Assembly (NCBI RefSeq): GCF_029238425.1 | Contig: NZ_JAQWGB010000073.1 | Span: forward strand, 1-64,000 | Length of the DNA stretch: 64,000 nt | Origin: Flavicella sp. | Lineage (GTDB): Bacteria > Bacteroidota > Bacteroidia > Flavobacteriales > Flavobacteriaceae | Reading direction: 5' to 3' | Shown here: positions 30,542 through 41,131 of the stretch, in pieces | How the letters are laid out: each line of letters begins with the position of its first letter | How positions within the stretch are numbered: position 1 is the first letter of the stretch | Made by a program: the position numbers and the translations under genes | The notes under the pieces: model-generated | Seen by the model: only the letters and a program-made list of their open reading frames with translations | Told to the model about the DNA's origin: nothing | The model's database searches: none

Positions 30542-31729
30542 ATGGAACCAAAATTTCAACCTACAAAAGAAGGATATTACGGGCAGTTTGGAGGAGCATT
30601 TATTCCTGAATTATTGTTTCCGAATATTAAGGAATTAGAAGATAATTATTTAGAAATAATATACTCTGACGCTTTTCAAAAAGAATATAAATATTTATTA
30701 GATCAATATGTGGGTAGACCAACACCTCTTTATTTATCTAAAGGATTGTCTAAGAAACACAATGCTTCTGTTTATTTAAAAAGAGAGGATTTGTGTCATA
30801 CTGGGGCACATAAAGTGAACAATACAATTGGTCAAATTTTATTGGCAAAACATCTCGGTAAAAAAAGAATTATTGCGGAAACTGGAGCAGGTCAGCATGG
30901 AGTTGCTACTGCAACGGTGTGTGCTTTGATGGATTTAGAATGTATCGTTTTCATGGGAGAGGTAGATATAGAGCGTCAAGCTCCAAATGTGGCTCGTATG
31001 AAAATGTTAGGAGCTTCTGTGGTTCCAGCAAAAAGTGGAAGTAAAACTTTAAAGGATGCTACGAATGAAGCGATTCGTGATTGGATCGGTAACCCTGAGG
31101 AAACGTATTATTTAATAGGTTCTGTGGTAGGGCCTCATCCGTATCCAGATATGGTGGCTCGTTTACAAGCTGTGATCAGTGAAGAAATTAAAGAACAATT
31201 ATTGGCACAAACAGGGAACGAAAATCCGGATACAGTTGTTGCTTGTGTAGGTGGAGGTAGTAATGCCGCAGGTGCTTTTTATCATTACTTAGAAAATGAA
31301 GATGTTGAATTGGTTGCGGTTGAAGCAGCTGGTTTGGGTGTCAATAGTGGAGAAAGTGCTGCTACATCTCAATTAGGAGAAGTAGGGGTGATTCATGGAA
31401 GTAAGACTATTTTAATGCAAGATGAATTTGGTCAAATAGTGGAGCCTTATTCAATTTCAGCTGGATTGGATTATCCTGGAGTTGGACCTTTGCATGCTTA
31501 TTTATATGAATCTAAAAGAGCTACATTTTTAAACGCAACGGATCAGGAAGCCTTGGATGCGGCTTATGAGCTTTCTAGAGTAGAAGGAATCATTCCTGCA
31601 TTAGAAACGGCACATGCCTTAGCTGCTTTGGATAAAATGGATATCAAAGAAGGTCAGGTGATTGTAGTAAATTTATCAGGAAGAGGCGATAAAGATTTAC
31701 AAACGTATATAGACAACTTAAAGGCATAA
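30542..31729 (+). CDS. trpB: Tryptophan synthase beta chain
   Basis: [13 protein letters not shown]...[13 protein letters not shown]...[19 protein letters not shown]...[17 protein letters not shown]...[10 protein letters not shown]. Confidence 0.97.
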   Translation: MEPKFQPTKEGYYGQFGGAFIPELLFPNIKELEDNYLEIIYSDAFQKEYKYLLDQYVGRPTPLYLSKGLSKKHNASVYLKREDLCHTGAHKVNNTIGQILLAKHLGKKRIIAETGAGQHGVATATVCALMDLECIVFMGEVDIERQAPNVARMKMLGASVVPAKSGSKTLKDATNEAIRDWIGNPEETYYLIGSVVGPHPYPDMVARLQAVISEEIKEQLLAQTGNENPDTVVACVGGGSNAAGAFYHYLENEDVELVAVEAAGLGVNSGESAATSQLGEVGVIHGSKTILMQDEFGQIVEPYSISAGLDYPGVGPLHAYLYESKRATFLNATDQEALDAAYELSRVEGIIPALETAHALAALDKMDIKEGQVIVVNLSGRGDKDLQTYIDNLKA

Positions 31730-31809
31730 AACTTAGTTAACTAGCAGCGGTGAAAATATCAGTATATTTGTGTAAATAAAATAATAGGATTAAAATAGTA
31801 GAATGTAGT

Positions 31810-32877
31810 TTGAAGATGAAGAGTATAGGTTTTAAGTTTGATGCTAGAAAAATACACATTGTAAAATATTTTTTCTCCCTGTTGTTTTTTTCTCTAATAA
31901 ATAACGTGATTTCTCAGAATTTGGTTTTTGAAAAGCAACTAGAAAGTGATAATCCATTGGAAAACATTGATTTAGGTTCAGGTGTTTCTTCTGTTCCAGT
32001 GGATATTGATTTTGATGATGACTATGATTTGTTTATTGGTACGAGTGAGGGTAAAATACTTTTTTATAAAAATGTAAGTACAAACGATCAGCCTGATTTA
32101 TTTGAAGAACAAATAGAGGATGCAAACCCTTTATCAGCAATTAAATTGGGCTCCAAAGCATCTCCTTTTTTTGTTGATATTGATAATGATGATGATTTAG
32201 ATTTGTTTATTGGGTATACGAATGGAGTTGCATATTATGAAAATACCGGGTCAAATCTTGTTGCAAATTATGAAGAGAAAGTTGGGGTTTTGAATCCGCT
32301 TTCCGAAGTTACTCATGCCGGTGCAAGGTCTTATGCACCAACTTTTGTTGATGCTGATAAAGATGATGATTTGGACGTTTTTATAGGTTGGTTAGATACA
32401 AATGTAGCAGATAGCCAAGGTATCTTATATTACAAAAATAGTGGAGATAAAGATGTGCCGACTTTTGAAAATGAAATAGCTTTGAATCCCTTTAAAGACT
32501 TCAATGAATTGTATCCAACTCCTTTGTTTGTGGATGCAGATGGAGATGGAGATCAAGATGTTTTTATAGGAAAAGGAGATGGTAAGATGGATTATTATAA
32601 AAACACAACCGACTATGAAAGTTTAGATACTGAGGAATTCTTGACATCAAGTTTTGCTCCTTATCCTAATCCAGCAAGTGGACAAGTTAATTTTAGCGGA
32701 TTAAAGGAAGATACTGAGATTAAAATTTATAATTTATATGGACAAGTTGTGATTCAAAAAGTTGTAAGTCCAGAACAAAATTCAATTGATGTTAGCCATA
32801 TCAAAACGGGTATTTATATGCTAGTAAGTAAAATTGAAGATCAAAAAATTTCGAAAAGATTAGTCATTACCAATTAG
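31810..32877 (+). CDS. Secreted FG-GAP/VCBS repeat protein with T9SS type A sorting domain
   Basis: Signal peptide; PVDIDFDDDYDLFIGTSEGKILFYKN, FVDIDNDDDLDLFIGYTNG, FVDADGDGDQDVFIGKGDG repeats; tail PYPNPASGQVNFSGLKEDTEIKIYNLYGQVV...GIYMLVSKIEDQKISKRLVITN. Confidence 0.9.
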   Translation: MKMKSIGFKFDARKIHIVKYFFSLLFFSLINNVISQNLVFEKQLESDNPLENIDLGSGVSSVPVDIDFDDDYDLFIGTSEGKILFYKNVSTNDQPDLFEEQIEDANPLSAIKLGSKASPFFVDIDNDDDLDLFIGYTNGVAYYENTGSNLVANYEEKVGVLNPLSEVTHAGARSYAPTFVDADKDDDLDVFIGWLDTNVADSQGILYYKNSGDKDVPTFENEIALNPFKDFNELYPTPLFVDADGDGDQDVFIGKGDGKMDYYKNTTDYESLDTEEFLTSSFAPYPNPASGQVNFSGLKEDTEIKIYNLYGQVVIQKVVSPEQNSIDVSHIKTGIYMLVSKIEDQKISKRLVITN

Positions 32878-32902
32878 TAATGGTCATAAAATTGTAAAAA
32901 AA

Positions 32903-33670
32903 ATGAGTTTATTAAATACTGTACTTAACACAAAACAAGATAAATTGTGTTCTGTCTTTTTCTCAGCAGGTTTTCCAGGGCTGAATGATACAAAAAAAAT
33001 AATTCAAGATTTGGATGCCAATGGTGTTGATTTTATTGAAGTAGGACTGCCTTATTCAGATCCTATGGCTGATGGAGAAACCATCCAATATAGTAGTGCC
33101 GTTGCTTTGAAAAATGGAATCAATTTAGATATTATTTTTGAGCAATTAAAAGAGGTTAAAGGAACAGTAAAAGCTCCCTTGGTATTGATGGGCTATTTGA
33201 ATCAAGTCTTAAAATATGGAGAAATAAAATTCTGTGAATTATGCCAAGAATGTGGAATTGAAACGGTAATTCTGCCAGATTTACCTATGATCGAATATGA
33301 AAATCATTACAAAGCCTTATTTGCAAAATACGGTATTAGCAATGTGTTTTTAATAACACCTCAAACTTCTAAAGAAAGAATCTTAAAAATAGATGAAATG
33401 AGCGACTCATTTATATATGTCGTGGCATCATCTTCTATAACAGGGGCCAAAGGAGAAATTTCTCAAGGACAGGTTGATTATTTCAATCGAATCAAAGCGA
33501 TGAATTTAAAGAGTAAATTGATTGTTGGTTTTGGGATTTCGAATAAAAGTACATTTGATACCGCTTGCGAATATATGAATGGTGCTATTATTGGCTCGGC
33601 ATTTGTGAATCATTTAAAAAATGAAGGAGTAGATACCATCGATCAATTTGTCAAAGGTATCATCGACTAA
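32903..33670 (+). CDS. trpA: Tryptophan synthase alpha chain
   Basis: SVFFSAGFPGLNDT...VDFIEVGLPYSDPMADGETIQYSSAVALKNG...VVASSSITGAKGEISQ. Confidence 0.95.
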   Translation: MSLLNTVLNTKQDKLCSVFFSAGFPGLNDTKKIIQDLDANGVDFIEVGLPYSDPMADGETIQYSSAVALKNGINLDIIFEQLKEVKGTVKAPLVLMGYLNQVLKYGEIKFCELCQECGIETVILPDLPMIEYENHYKALFAKYGISNVFLITPQTSKERILKIDEMSDSFIYVVASSSITGAKGEISQGQVDYFNRIKAMNLKSKLIVGFGISNKSTFDTACEYMNGAIIGSAFVNHLKNEGVDTIDQFVKGIID

Positions 33671-33691
33671 TAAACGTATAAAGTTTATGTG

Positions 33692-33726
33692 AAAAGCTCT
33701 TAAATTTAATTTAAGAGCTTTTTTTT
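33692..33726 (+). terminator. trp operon terminator
   Basis: AAAAGCTCTTAAATTTAATTTAAGAGCTTTTTTTT. Confidence 0.92.
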
Positions 33727-33825
33727 GTGCTTTTTTTTAATGTATGATAAATAACATATTTTTTGATTCAATGTGTTTCTAAATTTGTTGTGTAATGAGA
33801 TAAATAGGAACAAAAATAAGTACAC

Positions 33826-36800
33826 ATGGAAAAAAATAAGAAGATTAGCCAGGAGCAAGTAATTAGAAATCGTAAGGATACGGTACGTTACATAAATCTT
33901 CAATTAGCTACTTTAGGGCAGCCAATATTTGAAGATAAAGAAGAGAGTGAATTCAAATATTGCAATCCCAATTTCCATGAATTGACAAGTGGTTTGGTGA
34001 AAAATTTAAAGGAATCTACCCGTTTGTTATCAAAACATTTGACGCCTATTGATCAAAGAATTCAAAACTTTATAGATGCGTATTTGGCAGATGTTGCTTT
34101 AGATGAAAAAATCACATTGCCTAATGATACTTTAGTTTTAACTAAGGCTGGACACGCAAGACAAATTAGTTTACCACCTGATGGGAATGAATTTATCAGT
34201 GAGAATATTACATCAACAAGAATCAAACAAGGGATTTTAAACAATCCTATTCATGATAAAAGGACAACCAAAGGTACATTTCATATAGTGGAAGGAGAGT
34301 TGCCTGTTCCATTGGATAAGTTTGAGGTTCCAAAACAAGTTTTTGCTAGTTTTTTAACAGCAGCCTTTAATCCAACGGATGATTTAAAAACTCTTCCTTT
34401 TACATCCAGTCAAAAGGATAAAGCTAAGGTGATGGTTTCTCTTTTAATGCGACCTATGGTGTGTCCAGAGGTAAAAGGAGTGATGCCTAAAAAAAGCATG
34501 GAGGTACATTTCTTTGCACCAGGAAGTTTGGTAAGTAACTTAGATTTTGTAGAGTCTATTTTCGGAAATGCAGGAGACCCAAATTTATCACAGAATGATG
34601 CTGCCTTAGATCCGGAAACATGGACTGGGCATACGGGTTGTATTGTGCTAGCTCCTCATTTGAAAACTTTGAAGAAAAAAGATCTAGGATTGCCTCATTT
34701 TGATGATGCCACAGAACGTCAAAAAAATGATGGTATGTGCTGGAAAGATGAGAATGAATTATACAATGACGGGGGCGCTTTTAAAATAACCTGTAGAGAC
34801 TCTAGTGGAGTTGTGGTTACCTTGATTGCGGATAATTATTTTGGATATTCTAAAAAAGAAATCAAAACTCAAATTAGCTACTCTGCGAATTTATATGGTT
34901 TGTTAGAGGAAGAACATTCAGGAGGTGCTGTTGCCTTCCCCAGAGCTGTGATGGGAGATATTGTAGACGGTAAATCGTTTATGGGGAAAGATACTACTGG
35001 ACGTACTTTTACGGAAGTTAAAAAGTTCTTAGGAGATAGAATTGACGTGCAGGCTGAAAATTATGGTATAGATAAAAAATATCCTAATATTATTTATGTA
35101 CCACAATCGGCATATTTTAATACGAATACCAATAGTGTTACATGGAATTATGATGGGAAAAAACAGAAATTGATTTTATCACCAGAGAAGACCTATGTGC
35201 ACCCAACAGGGAATAAATTTTCTTTAGAAAAGCACAAAAGTATCAATCTATGGAGGATTTTAATCACTGCAGCGGAAGGAGTAAACTGTCATAAACCTTG
35301 TACCGTATCCGGTGGAGGTAAGTCGGAGATTTCTAAATCTATGCAGAATGCCATTACGTATAAATCGTTTAATCTACAGGATATTGAAAAAGATTTTCAA
35401 TTGGCAGATGAAATTATCGAATATGATTATTCAAAACGTTGGAAAAACTACGATTCTAGCTTAGCACCATCAAGATCTTTTTTAAGTGCGAATAGAACGC
35501 TAGGTTCTGCGGTAAAATTATTAATTCCAAATGATGATAATTCTGAAGAATTCAACGACTTCTTAGGGAATATACCGGTACATATAAGATCGCTAGTGTT
35601 GTTTGTAAAACGCTTGTATAGAGGAGATCATAGGAAATTGAATTGGAAAGATTGTATGTCTGTTGAGGTGATTAATGGACAAAAAGGAAGTAATTTAAAA
35701 TACAACGGAATTGAAGTTGTAGGTAGTTATGTAAGAATCGGATTCAATCAAAATGGAGATTGGATGTTGAACAAATTACGTTCAGATTTTGCTCCAAGTT
35801 TGAAAATTCAAACTGAAGATGATATTTCTGCGTCAATTACGTTGCCAAGTAGTCAGATAAAAAATTTAAACCCAGAGTATGCTGATAAAAGTGTTAAGGT
35901 AACAGCAAATTGTGAGGCGCATTTGTTTCAAAGACCAGATGAGGCTGTAGTGAGAGGTTATGACAAAGGAGCGGAAAAAGATTTGGTTTCTGATAATACC
36001 TTTTTGACAAATTATGAGCTGATGCGTAAAAGTGATGCCATTGAATTGTATGAGGATACGATCAATTTTGATAAGTACACGCAACCCGTAAAAGACTTGA
36101 TTAAAAGTGTAGTGGATAGTGAAAATGAAGAAGAGTATTTTGTAGTTCCTTCTCATACACGTATCGTAGCAGATGGACCTACCAAAAATCCTAGATATTT
36201 AGAACCAAATGTTTTTGTAGAAGAAAATGAAACAAGCTATTTGGCTGAGATTGGAATGCGACTTGCTCGTAAAGTAAATAAAGATGAGGAAGTGGTAAAT
36301 GTTGTAAATGCTGTGTTGCCAGGAAGAAGAAATAATCCCGTGGATAAAGCTGCTGGGATAAGACCGTTGGCGGTGTACAATCCAATTCACTATCAAGAAG
36401 CTCCAGAGTTGTTTATGGATTTTGTGTGTAGTTTGACAGGGAAATCTCCATCTACAACAGGAGCTGGTTCAGAGGGAGCCTTGACAAAAGGGCCTTTTAA
36501 TATGCTGACGCCAACAACGGATTTAAACAATGCCTTGTTGTCTCATATATTAACAGAGTCTAACGCATTTAGTACGGCTGCTGGATATATTGGAGCAGAA
36601 AATAAAGTAGATCATGATGTAAGTTTATTGATACCAGAAATTTGGGCACGTTTGATGCCAGAAGATAGAGATCCTAAAAAATTAATTGAAAATGGATCTT
36701 TGGAGAAAATTGATGATTTTGAATTTGAAGGTAAAAAAGTTCTAGCAAGTAGGTTAGGGTATAGAATCACAGATATTTTTGCCTTACGTTGTATGAATAG

Positions 36801-37305
36801 AATTTTTGATGAGCCTACAGCGGTATTTGACGAAGGAATGCTTCAGCCAGAATTACAAGGAATGGAAGATTATGTGGATGGAATCCATAATATTGTAGAA
36901 GCTCAGAAAAAAGTGGCGTTGAGGTATTTTGAGGATGGAAGTGTAGAGGCTGCCATTCCACCCTTGAAAATTCTATTGAATATCATGGCTTATGGTACTT
37001 ATGAAGGCAAAGAAATTAGTGATCCTGAATTGAGAAAATTCTTTGATAGAGATTATATAATAAATAGTGATTGGTATAAAGAAAGATTGGAATTAAAGCA
37101 GCAAAAAGATTTAGTATTCTATACGAGACAGATCAATTATTTGGAGGAGTTTATAAAAAATCCAAGTAATGTAAATATCGTTGCTGAAATGAGTATTCAG
37201 GAAAGATTGGATAAGGTGAAAACTAAATTCAAGGAAACAAGTTCAGAGAAGTATTTAGAAAGTATAATTGGGACTATTGGAGCTGACCCTCTATTTGTTC
37301 AATAA
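33826..37305 (+). CDS. Large conserved protein resembling PPi-dependent phosphoenolpyruvate carboxykinase
   Basis: 1159 aa; GDPNLSQNDAALDPETWTGHTGCIVLAPHL, NCHKPCTVSGGGKSEISKS, SRSFLSANRTLGSAVKLL, GAGSEGALTKGPFNML resemble, from memory, PPi-PEPCK proteins; size is compatible. Confidence 0.6.
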   Translation: MEKNKKISQEQVIRNRKDTVRYINLQLATLGQPIFEDKEESEFKYCNPNFHELTSGLVKNLKESTRLLSKHLTPIDQRIQNFIDAYLADVALDEKITLPNDTLVLTKAGHARQISLPPDGNEFISENITSTRIKQGILNNPIHDKRTTKGTFHIVEGELPVPLDKFEVPKQVFASFLTAAFNPTDDLKTLPFTSSQKDKAKVMVSLLMRPMVCPEVKGVMPKKSMEVHFFAPGSLVSNLDFVESIFGNAGDPNLSQNDAALDPETWTGHTGCIVLAPHLKTLKKKDLGLPHFDDATERQKNDGMCWKDENELYNDGGAFKITCRDSSGVVVTLIADNYFGYSKKEIKTQISYSANLYGLLEEEHSGGAVAFPRAVMGDIVDGKSFMGKDTTGRTFTEVKKFLGDRIDVQAENYGIDKKYPNIIYVPQSAYFNTNTNSVTWNYDGKKQKLILSPEKTYVHPTGNKFSLEKHKSINLWRILITAAEGVNCHKPCTVSGGGKSEISKSMQNAITYKSFNLQDIEKDFQLADEIIEYDYSKRWKNYDSSLAPSRSFLSANRTLGSAVKLLIPNDDNSEEFNDFLGNIPVHIRSLVLFVKRLYRGDHRKLNWKDCMSVEVINGQKGSNLKYNGIEVVGSYVRIGFNQNGDWMLNKLRSDFAPSLKIQTEDDISASITLPSSQIKNLNPEYADKSVKVTANCEAHLFQRPDEAVVRGYDKGAEKDLVSDNTFLTNYELMRKSDAIELYEDTINFDKYTQPVKDLIKSVVDSENEEEYFVVPSHTRIVADGPTKNPRYLEPNVFVEENETSYLAEIGMRLARKVNKDEEVVNVVNAVLPGRRNNPVDKAAGIRPLAVYNPIHYQEAPELFMDFVCSLTGKSPSTTGAGSEGALTKGPFNMLTPTTDLNNALLSHILTESNAFSTAAGYIGAENKVDHDVSLLIPEIWARLMPEDRDPKKLIENGSLEKIDDFEFEGKKVLASRLGYRITDIFALRCMNRIFDEPTAVFDEGMLQPELQGMEDYVDGIHNIVEAQKKVALRYFEDGSVEAAIPPLKILLNIMAYGTYEGKEISDPELRKFFDRDYIINSDWYKERLELKQQKDLVFYTRQINYLEEFIKNPSNVNIVAEMSIQERLDKVKTKFKETSSEKYLESIIGTIGADPLFVQ

Positions 37306-37324
37306 TTATAGTGTTTGTGTTTTG

Positions 37325-37355
37325 AAAAACTCCTTCTTTTGAAGGAGTTTTTTTT
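37325..37355 (+). terminator. Rho-independent terminator
   Basis: AAAAACTCCTTCTTTTGAAGGAGTTTTTTTT. Confidence 0.9.
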
Positions 37356-37427
37356 GTGTTGTTTATTCAAATATAATGCAACTAGTTCTGATAACATTTA
37401 TAACTTTGCTATGCGAATAAAGTTTTC

Positions 37428-39686
37428 ATGTTAGACACGATTAGACGTTTTATTATCAGTGCTGATTTTTATAAAGGTGTAACTTTTATAATAGCTTCTT
37501 TGGTGCCAATATTGTTGTTTCATTTTGTGTTAGATGCGGCGCATATTGGTTTTGCTATAGCATTAGGTGTTTTTTACAATGCCCCTACAAATAGTCCCGG
37601 TAGTGTAAAACATAGAACTTATGGAATGTTGGTTTCTATCATCCTAACAACCTTAGCTACTTTGGTTATAGGATATGTTGCCTCTAATATTTGGGTGGCA
37701 CTGCCCGTTTTAGGGATTTTTACTTTTGCTATTTCTTATATTTCCGTTTATGGGTTTAGGGCTTCTTTGGTCTCTTTGTCGGGTTTGATGGCCATGGTAG
37801 TTAGTTTTGCTCATACTTATGTACATATGTCTGTTTTAGATTATACCATGTATGTGTTTGTTGGAGGCATATGGTATTTACTCATTGCAAGTATGGCAAA
37901 TTTCTTAAACCCAAAGATGTATATTGAGGAATTGCTTTCGGATACAATGACTTTGACCGCAGAGTTTTTAGAAACACGGTCAAAATTATTGGTAGAGAAA
38001 AAAGAAAGAGAAAAACTCAATACCAAACTTTTTACTTTACAAGCCGAGCTTACCACCAAACATGAAACCCTTAGGGATGTTCTTTTAACAAGTAGAGAGA
38101 AATCAGGTCTTTCTAATAGGATTCGAAGAAAGTTGATGATTTTTATAGAATTGGTAGATATGTTGGAATTGGCAGTTGCAAATCCTATCAATTATAAAAA
38201 AGTTGATAAAATATTTAAAAATAAACAAGAATATATCACACCGTTTGTGGCTTTGATAGATGAAATGGCTGAGCATTTACATTATATTTCTAAAGTTATT
38301 ATTAGAGATGAAAAAGTCAAAGTCAATAAGGGTTTAAATGTAAAATTGAAGGCAATTAAAAAAGCAATAGATACTTATAAAGATAATGAAGGTGAAGTTG
38401 ATGGTAGAGATGGATTTTACATGCTTGTTAATTTATTTGAATATCAATCAACGCAAGTAAAAAAGATAAAAGTATTAGAGAGGGTTCTTAATGTGATTAC
38501 CAGGAATAATAAACTGACACAAAATGTAAATACGGATATTCGGTTTTTAACTCCTCAAGATTATGGATGGAATAAACTAATTGTCAACTTTAGTTTGAAG
38601 TCTTCCATATTTAGACACTCATTGCGACTTTCTATAGCGATGGTGTTTGGTTTTTTGTTGGGGCATTTCTTTGAAATTCAAAATTCCTATTGGATATTAT
38701 TGACGCTTGTTGTAATCATGCGTCCGAGTTATGGTTTGACCAAAGAAAGAATGAAGCACCGTGTGATTGGTACCTTCTTAGGAGCGGTTATAGCTTTGGG
38801 GGTTGTTTATTTGGTAGATAGTACTTTGGTGTTTGGTATTCTAGCAGGTTTGAGTTTGATTTTGGCTCTCGCGTTAGTACAGCTGAATTATAGAACGTTT
38901 GCCATGTTTATTACCCTACATATTGTGTTTATGTACGCAATGTATAGTCCGAATGTATTGCATGCCATCCAGTTTAGAATTATTGATACACTTGTGGGGG
39001 GAGGAATAGCGATGTTGGCAAATTTATTTTTATTTCCATCGTGGGAGTTTATGACCGTATATGATTCTGTGCTGGATACCCTTGCTTCAAATAGAGTATA
39101 TCTAAAAAATATTGAAAAGGTATATGATGGGAAATTAATGGATATTGAGGATTATAAATTGTCAAGAAAAAATTCTTTTTTAGCAATGGGCGAGTTGAAC
39201 TCTGCTTTTCAAAGAATGACTCAAGAACCTAAAAATAAAAGAAAATATTTTTCTGAAATTTATGATATCGTGGTGTTGGCAAATACATTTTTATCGTCTT
39301 TAGCCTCACTAGGAACCTTTGTTAGAAAACATGAATTGTATGAGCATTCCGATCAGTTTTCTGTTTTTGTAGTTAATATTGTTGATAATTTAACCAATGC
39401 CAGGCAAGTTATACGCGGTCAGGAAATGAGTAAAATTCACGAAGAAAATGAAATCATTGAAGCTAAAAATTCTTTCGAAAAAAAGTTTCAAGAGCTCACT
39501 CATAAATATGATAAGATTGCAGTAGATGATAAAAGCAATGAAACAGAAATATCTGAAGTATCTTTAGAAATACGTCAGACGCAAGTAATTTTGGAGCAAT
39601 TGTCGTATTTGTATACTTTATCGGAGAATTTAATTCAAAAAATATCTGTGTATCAGAATAAAATAACATCTGATTCTAATGTATAA
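37428..39686 (+). CDS. FUSC family inner-membrane protein (YccS-like)
   Basis: Two sets of TM helices; YWILLTLVVIMRPSYGLTKERMKHRVIGTFLGAVIALG. Confidence 0.88.
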   Translation: MLDTIRRFIISADFYKGVTFIIASLVPILLFHFVLDAAHIGFAIALGVFYNAPTNSPGSVKHRTYGMLVSIILTTLATLVIGYVASNIWVALPVLGIFTFAISYISVYGFRASLVSLSGLMAMVVSFAHTYVHMSVLDYTMYVFVGGIWYLLIASMANFLNPKMYIEELLSDTMTLTAEFLETRSKLLVEKKEREKLNTKLFTLQAELTTKHETLRDVLLTSREKSGLSNRIRRKLMIFIELVDMLELAVANPINYKKVDKIFKNKQEYITPFVALIDEMAEHLHYISKVIIRDEKVKVNKGLNVKLKAIKKAIDTYKDNEGEVDGRDGFYMLVNLFEYQSTQVKKIKVLERVLNVITRNNKLTQNVNTDIRFLTPQDYGWNKLIVNFSLKSSIFRHSLRLSIAMVFGFLLGHFFEIQNSYWILLTLVVIMRPSYGLTKERMKHRVIGTFLGAVIALGVVYLVDSTLVFGILAGLSLILALALVQLNYRTFAMFITLHIVFMYAMYSPNVLHAIQFRIIDTLVGGGIAMLANLFLFPSWEFMTVYDSVLDTLASNRVYLKNIEKVYDGKLMDIEDYKLSRKNSFLAMGELNSAFQRMTQEPKNKRKYFSEIYDIVVLANTFLSSLASLGTFVRKHELYEHSDQFSVFVVNIVDNLTNARQVIRGQEMSKIHEENEIIEAKNSFEKKFQELTHKYDKIAVDDKSNETEISEVSLEIRQTQVILEQLSYLYTLSENLIQKISVYQNKITSDSNV

Positions 39687-40188
39687 ATCTTTAGCTATGA
39701 AAGTAAATAACGTATACTCAATATTAATTGAAGACTGGGATGAAGAGGTAACTGGTGTTTTTCAGAAAGAAGGCAAGGAGTGGATTTTGATGATTGACAA
39801 TCAAAACGATTTTATTGCAGAAGGTTGTCGTTTTATTCATAAAACGAAAGTGGACGAAATATTACGAGAAGAAGGTGAGATTTTTAAAGAAAAAATATTT
39901 GCAAAAAAGTATCCCGAACTCACAATCAAAGAAAACTATGAATTAAATTCATCTGAAAAGTTGTTTTCTAAGATCATGGAGCAAAATTCATTGATTCATT
40001 TTGATACTGATGATGAAGAAGAGATGGTGGTAGGGAAAATAATCAACGTGACATCAAACGGTTTTGAACTCCGTTCTTTGACGGAAGATGCACATTGGGG
40101 AGAATCAATTTTTTGCGATTATGCTGAAATCAGTACCCTGGCAATAGGGAATGATTATTTGAATTCGTTGAGTTTGCTTTTGGATTAG
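39679..40188 (+). CDS. Hypothetical protein (start may be 39697)
   Basis: ORF overlapping the FUSC gene end; acidic soluble protein, family not recognised. Confidence 0.7.
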   Translation: MYKSLAMKVNNVYSILIEDWDEEVTGVFQKEGKEWILMIDNQNDFIAEGCRFIHKTKVDEILREEGEIFKEKIFAKKYPELTIKENYELNSSEKLFSKIMEQNSLIHFDTDDEEEMVVGKIINVTSNGFELRSLTEDAHWGESIFCDYAEISTLAIGNDYLNSLSLLLD

Positions 40189-40207
40189 ATAAAAAGGAAT
40201 TTTTTTA

Positions 40208-41122
40208 TTAATTCAAATGATGTCGGAACTCATTTGGGCTCATATTCGTTTTTTTCTTGAAAATTTTACTAAAGTATTGTGGATATTCAAAGCCTAAGCT
40301 ATAGGCTATTTGACTGGCACTTTCTTTGGAGTTCAATAATCTGTTTTTTGCTTTTTCAATAATGAATTTATGAATATGGTCTTGAGTACTTTGCCCCGTT
40401 TCCTTCTTTAGTAAATCACTCAAATAATTAGAAGACATATTCATTTGTTCTCCAAAATATTGTACTGTAGGGATGCCCGATTCTAGTTGTTTTTCTAAAA
40501 AATAATATTCCTTGATCAGTTGCTCAAAACGACTAGCAATATCTTGATTTAAGTTGGTTCTTGTGTAAAATTGTCTGTCATAAAATCTTACACAATAATT
40601 GAGTAATAACTCTAAATTTGAAATGATGAGCGTTTGACTATGAGCATCTAAATTCTGACTAAATTCTTTTTCAATTTTTGCAACTATTTCAGTTACTGTT
40701 TTTTGTTCTTCCTCTGATAGGTGTAAAGCTTCGTTGGAGGCATAACTGAAAAAATTAAATTTCTCTATGTTTTTTCCTAATTCTGATTTACGAATTAGGT
40801 CTGGATGAAAGGCAAGCGTCCAACCCTCGTTGTCTTCAACCACTTCTTCTTTTTTAAACTCTAACACTTGGTTTGGAGCTGTGAAAATCATGGCTCCTTC
40901 TTGATAATCATAAGAGTTTCTACCATAGCTAACAATAGAGCAGGGGCAATTTACCTTTAGGCTAATTTGAAAGAGACCTAAGGAGTATTTAAAATTATCT
41001 ACATCAAAATTTTCTAAAACGGTTGAGGTTCTTAAAACAGAAATCAAAGGATGTTTGGGTTTATCCAGGCCTAGAAATTCGTGAGAATCTGAAATTGAAT
41101 TGATTTGAATAATTTCTTTCAT
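40208..41122 (-). CDS. AraC-family transcriptional regulator
   Basis: C-terminal HTH: MSSNYLSDLLKKETGQSTQDHIHKFIIEKAKNRLLNSKESASQIAYSLGFEYPQYFSKIFKKKTNMSPNEFR. Confidence 0.93.
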   Translation of the reverse strand: MKEIIQINSISDSHEFLGLDKPKHPLISVLRTSTVLENFDVDNFKYSLGLFQISLKVNCPCSIVSYGRNSYDYQEGAMIFTAPNQVLEFKKEEVVEDNEGWTLAFHPDLIRKSELGKNIEKFNFFSYASNEALHLSEEEQKTVTEIVAKIEKEFSQNLDAHSQTLIISNLELLLNYCVRFYDRQFYTRTNLNQDIASRFEQLIKEYYFLEKQLESGIPTVQYFGEQMNMSSNYLSDLLKKETGQSTQDHIHKFIIEKAKNRLLNSKESASQIAYSLGFEYPQYFSKIFKKKTNMSPNEFRHHLN

Positions 41123-41131
41123 GTCAATAGA

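Noticed and set aside
33706-33903. 65-aa minus-strand ORF upstream of the PEPCK-like gene
   Set aside because: Low-complexity, lies over a terminator and promoter region and the start of a real gene.
37428-39686. FUSC protein as a drug-efflux island marker
   Set aside because: FUSC proteins are common single chromosomal genes; no partner efflux genes adjacent.
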